DNA of 64,000 bases from Lunularia cruciata. Taxonomy: Eukaryota > Streptophyta > Marchantiopsida > Lunulariales > Lunulariaceae. The stretch lies in NCBI GenBank assembly GCA_948567375.1, contig OX419762.1, positions 13,894,001-13,958,000 on the forward strand, in the 5' to 3' direction. The notes beneath the pieces are model-generated. The model was not told where the DNA came from, did no database searches, and was given only the letters and a program-made list of their open reading frames with translations. Positions 56,465 through 64,000 of this stretch are shown in pieces; within the stretch, counting starts at the first letter, position 1; every line of letters starts with the position of its first letter. A program made the position numbers and the translations under genes.

Positions 56465-58123
56465 TCAGCCATTTGTGATGTAGAGCCGCGTTATGTCACG
56501 CTGTCTGGCTACTGCTTTGTGATGGCTGGCTAGATTGCTATCAAGGACTCTGAGCTTTTGTAGCAGATCCGTGACATCTTCTTGTTGCTGAAGTAAATAC
56601 ATTGCAACGTTCTCTAGAGAACCTTGAACTGATGAGTAATTCATGGGTGGCACGTTCTCCACGGGGCCATCCATGTCAGTTTCTTCCTCTATCTCATCAG
56701 TAGATAGCGAGGCCTCCCAAATCTCGTCTTCACTAGGTTCATGGGAGATTGCAAATCCATTTTGCTCCTCGAAATGAACATACTCTGGCGCAGTCATATC
56801 AGCAATACCGTTCTCGATAGAATGGTCTCCAAACTGTTCCAGCAACTCAGAAATCTCAGTAAGTTGCTCGTTGAGCTCAAATGAATGCCTTGGTTGCCAG
56901 TGCCCAGGAGAGCCATTTAGATTTTCCAGCAACTGTGGCTGTGACCTTTTCCTACACAGTTCCGTATATCTCCAGCAATTTGAAATGGTGATTGGTGTAA
57001 CATGTGACCTCCAGGCCTTCTCCAGAAGCACAACAGCATTATATACATCAATTCTCGGATCCTTTCCAATCCTGCAACAACTTGCCTGATGTTTGAGCAA
57101 GAGAGTGCGATAGTAAGCCTTGAAGCAACTTACTAATCCAGCATCCAGCGGTTGACCAAGTCCGGAAGAACTTGGGAGAAACCTGACGATTGTGATTCTC
57201 AGATCCTTCTCCACATTTGCCACTTTGTGGCTGTGGGCACTATCCACTAACAGCAAAACCCTCTTTTTGCCTGCAAACATCATTCTGTTCTCAAAATCCA
57301 GTAGGAATTTCTCGAAAATGGTAATACTCATCCATGCTAACCGGTTAGCGTGCCAAAGAACGCCAAGATTGACAGGGTTCAAAATGTTTCTTGACGTGAA
57401 AGCATGGGGCCTGTTGTATTTGTTGATAACCAAGGGGGGAAGTTTCATACTTCCGTCCATGTTGGCCGTAAGGGCGACAGTGATTCTCTCGTTCGCCTTC
57501 TTGAGAAATATCGTCCTCTTAGCGGCAAGAGCTTTATTGGGCACCAGCCGATAGAGCAGTCCTGTCTCCTCCAAACTGAAAATATCCCCAGGCTCGAAAT
57601 CAGATATGATAGCTTTGATAGCATCTATCTGGTCTGGCAAATGTTGTTGCCTTGTCTCAATGGAAACAACCTCTCCGTGCTTAACATACCCTTTGATCCC
57701 ATGCCGTTTCTTGAAACGCCCCAGCCACCCATGTGAAAAGACAAGTTGCTTTGTCGCAGAGTTATGTTCAAGGCTTGAATAGAAGCGCTTGGCAGCTTCA
57801 CACACCAAAGCATCGGTGAGAGTGGCCCCCTTGTCTTGCATTGCAAGAAACCAAGCATAGGTGGCTTCTTCTACTTCGGGACAGACAAGTTTACGTGCTC
57901 GTTTGCCATCAGGTGATGCTTTATCCGAGATCCATTGATCTCTCCTTTTGAGCGTGCGTGAGATGGTCATCTCCGACACCGGAAATTGGAACTTCTCGGT
58001 TGCCCATAGACTCAACTCTCGGTTGGTGATGGATGTGGCCTCCTTATGAAGACAAATCAACTTCCGCTGAGCGTTGTTCAACTCTCTATTGCGGCCCACC
58101 TTCTCGGACACTGTGAGGTGCAT
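56465..58123 (-). CDS. Pogo/Tigger (CENP-B-like) transposase-derived protein with altered triad
   Basis: From ATG at 58123 (first in-frame ATG; frame open upstream to about 58254 with no ATG) this unbroken frame encodes 552 residues. Order: psq-type helix-turn-helix (about 1-70; ELNNAQRKLICLHKE, FPVSEMTISRTLKRR); CENP-B/Tc5 second DNA-binding domain (about 82-150; EATYAWFLAMQ, FSHGWLGRFKKRHGIKG); DDE_1 domain (about 175-390). In DDE_1 the first block is DIFSLEETGLLYRLVP: the catalytic Asp of the family DETG motif is Glu (residue 185). The second Asp is kept in LLLVDSAHSHK (294) and the third in GQPLDAGLVSCFKAYYR (327). A tail of about 160 residues is acidic, then helical. Length and integrity resemble functional Tigger transposases or domesticated relatives such as CENP-B and JRK. 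Loss of strict DDD argues for a DNA-binding role; a decayed transposase is the alternative. No terminal inverted repeats were found. Confidence 0.85.
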   Translation of the reverse strand: MHLTVSEKVGRNRELNNAQRKLICLHKEATSITNRELSLWATEKFQFPVSEMTISRTLKRRDQWISDKASPDGKRARKLVCPEVEEATYAWFLAMQDKGATLTDALVCEAAKRFYSSLEHNSATKQLVFSHGWLGRFKKRHGIKGYVKHGEVVSIETRQQHLPDQIDAIKAIISDFEPGDIFSLEETGLLYRLVPNKALAAKRTIFLKKANERITVALTANMDGSMKLPPLVINKYNRPHAFTSRNILNPVNLGVLWHANRLAWMSITIFEKFLLDFENRMMFAGKKRVLLLVDSAHSHKVANVEKDLRITIVRFLPSSSGLGQPLDAGLVSCFKAYYRTLLLKHQASCCRIGKDPRIDVYNAVVLLEKAWRSHVTPITISNCWRYTELCRKRSQPQLLENLNGSPGHWQPRHSFELNEQLTEISELLEQFGDHSIENGIADMTAPEYVHFEEQNGFAISHEPSEDEIWEASLSTDEIEEETDMDGPVENVPPMNYSSVQGSLENVAMYLLQQQEDVTDLLQKLRVLDSNLASHHKAVARQRDITRLYITNG

Positions 58124-60240
58124 TTTGGACGCGTTACGGTCACTCAACCTACTACCTGCAAAGGCCACCGTACAGGTACAGTTGAGTCCGCCAGCGACTT
58201 TTCTACTTCGAAAAACAGCTGCATAAGTGCGCAGATGTCTTGAGAGTGATTGGATTCAGAACATTGGCATAACCTAAACCGTAGGTTGCAAGGCTATTGG
58301 CTGTTCAGATCTACAAAACTGCTCCTTCAGCTTCGAAAGAACTCATGCCTCCTCTCATGACCATTGGCTTCTTCAAACATGTCAACTTGCCAAATAAACT
58401 CCCGACACCAGAGCCTCAAGAATACTAATGCGTGAACTGTGGATTTGGTTTAAAGGAAAGAGTATCTTGCAACCATCGTAGCTAACAAAGGAGGTATCAT
58501 TACATAGGCAGGTTTCAGATGGGGACATGTCAAGCTGTTCTTCATGGTTTACATCCGGCTTCTATGTTCCCATGAATTACGCAGGAAATAATATAAATCA
58601 ATACCAAAGAGCAACAAATTGGAAGCGAGACATTTCGCCTGCTGAAGCACCATATTCCGCAAACAAACCAAAAGAGGACCATAGCGGGTTCGTCAACCAG
58701 TTTGAAGAGTTAAGATGTACATAGAGTTTCTGTTGAGCATTACGACAAAAGCACTTGAAAGAAACGGGCGGAAGGATCATTAAGTAACTTACTGTTTTTG
58801 AGCCTATGTTGAAACAAACAACGGCCTCTTCTCCTAAGTCAAGGCTGCACCAAACGATTTCGGTAACACTTATCAAAATCATCCTCCAATCTCAGAGGGT
58901 AGAAGGGGTACAACCATCGACATTAGAAGCCACCAGAGCAGCAGAGCACAAGAACATTTTCGTTTGACCATCCGGAAAAAGGTACCAAATATGGGGATCT
59001 TGACAGAGTTTCTTGACTGTTATCGCACTATCAAGAGTAGGCAAGTCTTGCTTAAAATGGGCAGTCCATTCCTCCTATCTGCAACTAAATGTAATGGGCT
59101 TAATCTCGCCTATTCAAGAAAAAAGAGAAGAAGTCCATAATCGGAGAGTAGGACCTTGAAAACTTTCCGAGCAAAATCACATTCAAATTGAAACTTTATT
59201 CAAACTTAGGTACTCAGAGGATAGGACGGAGCATGACGGTAGCTACAGCTTCAAGCTTCTCACCATTGCAAACAAAACCATATGGAAGATACAGACCAGC
59301 ATGAAACTATACCTGTCATTCCAATAGGTACCAGGAACAGCTCCATCCTTGAAGCGATCTTCTCCGAGAGTACCAGTTTTGGGACTCGAAAATTGATCTG
59401 ATGTAATCGCGTTCTGGAAGACGAAAAAAGCGAGGAAGAACAAGAGTTTAATTTACTCAGGTACAACACTTCCATCAAGCCATGCCGCCGAATTCACCTC
59501 CTGAAGAGCAACAGCGAAGGCGACAGTGTAGTTACCAAACGTGTTGTTGATTTCTTGTTCCCTCTCACTCCATCTTTTCTCCCGGAGATCTTCAATTCAG
59601 CTCCAATCTGTTCCCAAGCAGGAGACACACTAATTGTAACAGCTACAAAAGAATCTGTAAAGTGGAGATCACTTCTGCTAATGCTGGCAATTTGACAGAA
59701 GTAACAGTGCTCTAACAATCTAGAGACATTGGGAAAACCAAATTACACTTCTCGATACCTCGAAGAACCTCGTAGCAGGTGTGTCTAAGATTTCGATACC
59801 CAGTTCGGAACAAAAAATGTGCTACGTTTACGAGGCTCCACTGAAAAATTCGGCGAAAATAATAATAATAATAATAACTGAATAGAATTGTCCACATAAC
59901 ACCTCCAGCTGACCGCGCACGGAGAGGAGAGAACACGGCTTTGTCTAGTTGCTGAGTGACCTACCGTGTGCTTCTTACTGCGAGCTAAAATTAAAAATTG
60001 GGCTGGTAACCTGATGAGCTCACCTTTCTGCAAAAAACCAGGTCACGATACAAAAGAGAATCAATCAGAACATGACCGACAAGGCCAATTCCTCCGTTCA
60101 ACACTCCAAACTAACAAAAATGTCAAGCCGGCTTGCTTCCGGTTAGCTCGAGCACTCTCTGGTCCTCATACAGTTCCACCATACAAACCACAGTCGGAAA
60201 AGAAAGTGCTGCAATTGCCTCCCAGGAACATTAGAGGAAA
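58124..60240. other. Upstream of the pogo-derived gene; no other gene seen
   Basis: Moderate GC. No frame with a family motif. It may hold the 5' UTR, introns or promoter of the minus-strand gene; splice sites could not be fixed from sequence alone. A short (ATA)n run lies near 59857-59878. Confidence 0.3.
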
Positions 60241-60266
60241 CTCTTCTCTCTCTCCCTCTCTCTCCA
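60241..60266. repeat. CT-rich microsatellite (GA on minus strand)
   Basis: CTCTTCTCTCTCTCCCTCTC-type run, of a kind common in plant promoters and 5' UTRs. Confidence 0.7.
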
Positions 60267-61020
60267 ATTGCCTTCTTGGGAACAGGATCTCTCTATCTAA
60301 AAGAGGTAACACGGAAGAGAAACCTGCACCAAATTGCCCACGCTGGACCGAAAGCAAAATACACAAACGAGAGCTGTGTTGATTTCCTCCGCCAACGGAC
60401 TTTCTCCCGCCCCGGTCTACAACAACAACCATCCCAGGCAACTTTCTTCGGACCCTGGACACAAACCTGACCAGTCCTCCCCTCCCGCAGATTTCACGAG
60501 ATGGGCAAAGAAGAACTCACAGAGGACGTGGAAACCAAACCCTTCAACGGCCTAGGCAACTTGTAGTACGCGCACGCTTTTGTTGCTGCTCCTAAACTCT
60601 CCATAACGCTTGCTTGCTTCCTTGCTTGCCCCCTCCTACAGTGGTACTTTGCTTCTGCTCAGCGCTGCTGCTTCACAAGGCGAGTAAAGACTCGAGTTCA
60701 AAATCAGCGCCTTCCAGCCAGCCAGCAAATCCCTCACTAGCCAGCATCAAGCAGGAGACTTCATACACCCGTCACTTCATGTCAATGGTGGTCTAATGAT
60801 CGATCCAATGGCGCCAGACGCCAACCTTTCCACCCTGCCCTGCCCGCTACCCATCTTTCTTACTTCTTTCTTCCTTCTCCCCTGTACTCGGACCGCTACC
60901 GGTTACAGTCAGTGATACGGAGGAGCATCCGTTAAACCCTACGTGAACCTTCGCCCGCCCTAACGAACCTCGATTGCTTGCTTGCCTTCCTGCTCATCTA
61001 AGAGTGTACTCTGTTGGCGT
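60267..61020. other. Possible promoter or 5' UTR region
   Basis: GC rises, with repeated CTTGC, CCAGC and CCCTCC tracts (60600-60980) as in bryophyte 5' UTRs. No coding frame could be assigned to either side. Confidence 0.3.
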
Positions 61021-61049
61021 GCGATGTTGGCAGCTTAGACAAAACATGA

Positions 61050-61310
61050 TTGATTTGCGGGCCCGACGTCACAAGGAATGTACACGCATCGGTCAATCAG
61101 CTTGTCGCTGGGCACCATGGGTAGTTTACTTCGGCGCAATGAAAGTCCCAGTCGCGAGATTGTACACTACGAGGAGAGATCGCTGATTTGCGGTACTGTC
61201 ACATGATTTGCGGTACTGTCACAGAAAATGTACATGTATCGGCGGATGATTTTACAGCCGGGCAGTCCCTTTCGTCGCAAAAAATGTCACTGTCGTTGAA
61301 TTGTAACGAA
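61050..61310. repeat. Diverged duplication plus exact 20-bp tandem repeat
   Basis: TGATTTGCGGTACTGTCACA occurs twice in tandem (61184-61203, 61204-61223). Around it, blocks of about 120 bp look duplicated: AATGTACACGCATCGG, GGGCA, GGCGCAA, then GAGATTGTACAC, against AATGTACATGTATCGG, GGGCA, GTCGCAA, then GAATTGTAAC. Confidence 0.6.
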
Positions 61311-61389
61311 TCAGATTGCGTTGTGGATAATCTTGACTCTTCCAACTTGCTCATTTGCAACTCGCTAAGTACAGTAGAAAGTTTACATT

Positions 61390-63250
61390 AGTTTTTCACG
61401 ATGATCCAGTTAAAATAATTTTAATTGGTTTTCTATTTAAAATAGCGTTAATTTATCAGTATTTTATAATATATTTTTAATAAATAAGATGAGCCAGATC
61501 AGGATAATTTTAGTGAATTGCTTTGAATCTGTATTTGCATGTGCTCTTAGTAATATACTTAAACCAATACTATTATAATATTCATATAAGTAAAATCATG
61601 TTTTATCTTTTAAGAAATTGAATGAAGATAAAATTAATTTTTGCTTAGATATAATTATCATTATCCCTTTTACTTAAATACCATAACATATGGAAAATGA
61701 GAGCAAGAGTCATATATATAGATAAGTGTCTTTGGAAAGATGATTTGGAGTTCCAAATTACCATCCTTAGCTTTTTATTTTCATCTTCCAATTTTATAAT
61801 AATATGAATTATGTAGCTTGCTCTACCAAAGCCATTGGTTGAATTTTGCATAGTGTACATCTTTATTTCTAGTTTGCATTGCACTTTTACCTCAATCGTA
61901 AGGTAATCTTGGAATTAAGCAACCGCAACTAAATGACAATCATTTGTGAGTCCCTTTTGATCTTCTCCATGCACATTTAGAAATTTTTCTCTACGCAGTT
62001 CTATAAAATTTTGAAAATATGTATTTTACTCATTTTTTCTTAACTTCCTAATCAATCATAAGTCGAGGTCTCATATCTCAATGTAAATAACATTGTAACA
62101 AACATCTCACAAGGTCTGAACAGAAAATTATGTAAGAATGGTGAATTGGTTCAAATTCAATTGTCTTTTTGTTGAAGAATGATATAAGTTTGCAATTGAG
62201 GTGATGCTTCTATTGGTGTTGAGTTTTCTTTGTTTAGGCACGTACTAATCTTGTGGTCATACCAACAGCATTAATTGCATGAGTGTTGTTTCTGAACTAT
62301 CAACTTGATTCTATGTTTGATCAAATTTACTTTTGTTTCACAAGTCTTCTTTTGGTCTTGATTGCAAGTGCGTTTGCAATAGGTTGGGTAATGATTGAAG
62401 TAGCCATAATACCAATAGACACTTGATTGATGGATGTTGTGTTGTGATGCCATCACATTGGCAGGTAGAACTTGGCCATAGAAAAGACATTGGTAGTAGT
62501 TCAAAACTTGAAGAGATGCCTATAAATGATCCTCGGTGTTTCAAATGAGTAGCATGAGCACGTGGAGTATATCAACAATCTCAACAATTTGTGCTTTAGC
62601 TTAAGATTGGTCAGTTTGCCTCCAACCTAATATAGACCATTGCATGGCCTCTTGCATTAATTTGTTACTTCTCACAAATGCATAAATTGTTAACATCTAT
62701 GCAAGTTGCTTCTCTATTTGAGAACCAACCGTCAATATAGGTTGGTAGAGCATGTTGCAAACAATTTCCACATCAACTACATGACCTCATGTCCATGCTT
62801 TTTCCATTATGCATATGGAATTTTGTAGTGAAGTTTGCAAATGCAAGAAATACTTCAAATAAGAGTTCAAGCATTCAACTCATTGGGTTGTTGATAACTC
62901 TATGGTAAATATAAAGTATGACTCAACTTAAAGATGATAGGTTTCAAAGAGTTTGTAAATTGTTTGATTTCCATCAAGTTTGTATGTAAATATTGTTATT
63001 TGCAATTGTGCATCAAATGTATTTGATGATGGCAATCATAAAAGTGCCTAAAATTCATGCATGAATTGGTGAAATTACTTACCTAAAATAGAAAGAAACC
63101 ATACAATAAACTTTTGAAGAATGTGCTAAGAATAGTAATGGTGTCAAGTACAATAGTATCTCTATAACTTTATAGCATATGTTACTTATTGGTACATATA
63201 TTAAGATGGAGAGTTATCACACTTCCTTTGTGTTGGTTGCGATGCACCAT
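61390..63250. other. AT-rich tract, nothing recognised
   Basis: Strong AT bias and few frames above 60 codons. It may include decayed pol of the gypsy element that begins at the right edge, but no motif supports that. Confidence 0.3.
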
Positions 63251-63259
63251 AGGTATTAG

Positions 63260-64000
63260 GTCTGTTGCCCTAAGTACACTCTCTCTTATGGTGAGGTCCA
63301 CCACAAGTCCAACAAGCAATACTACCACTCATTGGTTGTTGTTGACCTAACAAGGAAAGTAAGGGTCTATCTCCACTAGGATAGTTCCACTCGCTCCATA
63401 GGATTTGGGCTGTCCACCCTATCCTCAAAAACCAATTGGACATGGTGCACTCTGCTACACTCTAGAAGAAGTAATAGTTGTGGATGAGGTTTCCCTACCA
63501 AATCCAAATGTCACTACCCTCTCCTCCACCATGTTCAGCTCAATACGCATAGCCAAACCAAAGACCAGTGCCAACGTGGGCAAAGTAGCCTATAACAACA
63601 TAACATCACGAACTCTATGTTGTAAGTCCATATCCAGTATCCCATACCAAAATTGGACTACTTGGGCCTTAGTAACTCACTAAGTGAAACTGATCAACTC
63701 CTCATGCGAGTGTATTCTTTGTGTATGCTCTCTTCAGCCTTCTGCTTTGCTTATGCTCTCTTCAACCTTCTGTTGGAACTCCTACAAACTCCTCAACTTG
63801 TCAATCCGTACTCCTTGGTAGTCTGCCTCAAACATTGGAAGAACTCCACTATGGGGTTAAACCCCAATTCCACACCACCTCCGGCAATAGTACCTCTACT
63901 CATGGTAGCACTATCTCCAACTAGTGCACCTCCACTAGCTCCACCAACACTATTCAAGCTAGAACTCATAAGTACAACCGATCTACTCCTAGCAACCAAG
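63260..64000 (-). pseudogene. Ty3/gypsy gag remnant (partial, cut by right edge)
   Basis: Minus-strand frames give, in order, a Ser/Gly/Val-rich N-terminal part (63793-63999) and, in another frame, AQVVQFWYGILDMDLQHRV. Then come TLALVFGLAMRIELNMVEE and VVTFGFG, and a zinc knuckle CX2CX3HX4C (CWTCGGPHHKREC) at 63276-63314. This is the gag order of plant gypsy elements. Stops and shifts are frequent. The 5' LTR should lie beyond 64000. Confidence 0.65.

Noticed and set aside
57192..57736. Two plus-strand frames of 110-120 codons
   Set aside because: Antisense shadows of the pogo-derived gene.

Overview
The window is nuclear DNA from a land plant. It combines Ty3/gypsy and Ty1/copia retrotransposons primed by initiator-Met tRNA, an RLE-type LINE family, PIF/Harbinger and pogo/Tigger transposase genes, a vacuolar-type cation/proton exchanger (CAX) gene, long TA arrays and AT-rich spacers. 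The intron-free CAX frame, the pogo/CENP-B-type transposase and the CTTGC/CCAGC-rich stretch at 60.6-61.0 kb fit a bryophyte or other seedless plant best, but that placement is inference. No tRNA, rRNA, CRISPR or bacterial-type operon was seen.

Layout. 1-3.4 kb: minus-strand gypsy element (RNase H, RT, protease, gag, PBS, 5' LTR), entered from inside. 3.4-6.2 kb: anonymous DNA with a copia scrap, ending in a second LTR of the same family in the opposite orientation. Both LTRs carry arrays of heat-shock-element-like GAAnnTTC units upstream of a TATA box. 7-9 kb: decayed minus-strand coding DNA of unknown type. 9.6-13.5 kb: a 5'-truncated LINE copy split by a nested copia element with both LTRs and a 5-bp target duplication. 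13.5-34.9 kb: a long tract whose one clear host gene is the intronless CAX exchanger (17.2-18.7 kb, minus); it also holds strong small hairpins, a 233-bp tandem duplication, short LINE 3' ends and a TA array. 34.9-39.3 kb: two decayed LINE bodies. 39.7-53.2 kb: mosaic of a PIF/Harbinger transposase, an unidentified segment bracketed by arrays with an exact 10-bp period, a Myb/SANT-like protein gene, and an undescribed dispersed repeat family in four copies. 56.5-58.1 kb: a long, unbroken pogo/Tigger-derived frame on the minus strand in which the first catalytic Asp is Glu. 63.3-64 kb: another gypsy gag, running out of the window.

Function. Only two reading frames look intact and plausibly functional: CAX (calcium or other divalent cation/proton exchange, probably at the tonoplast) and the pogo-derived protein, which could be a domesticated DNA-binding protein or a recently inactivated transposase. 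The 265-residue Myb/SANT-like frame is also open. The other identified coding DNA is transposon debris with stops and frameshifts. The parts most worth pursuing are the heat-shock-element LTRs, the RLE LINE family with a conserved 3' hairpin (eight 3' ends here), the 10-bp phased arrays, and the pogo-derived gene. All calls come from reading the sequence; no database search was run.
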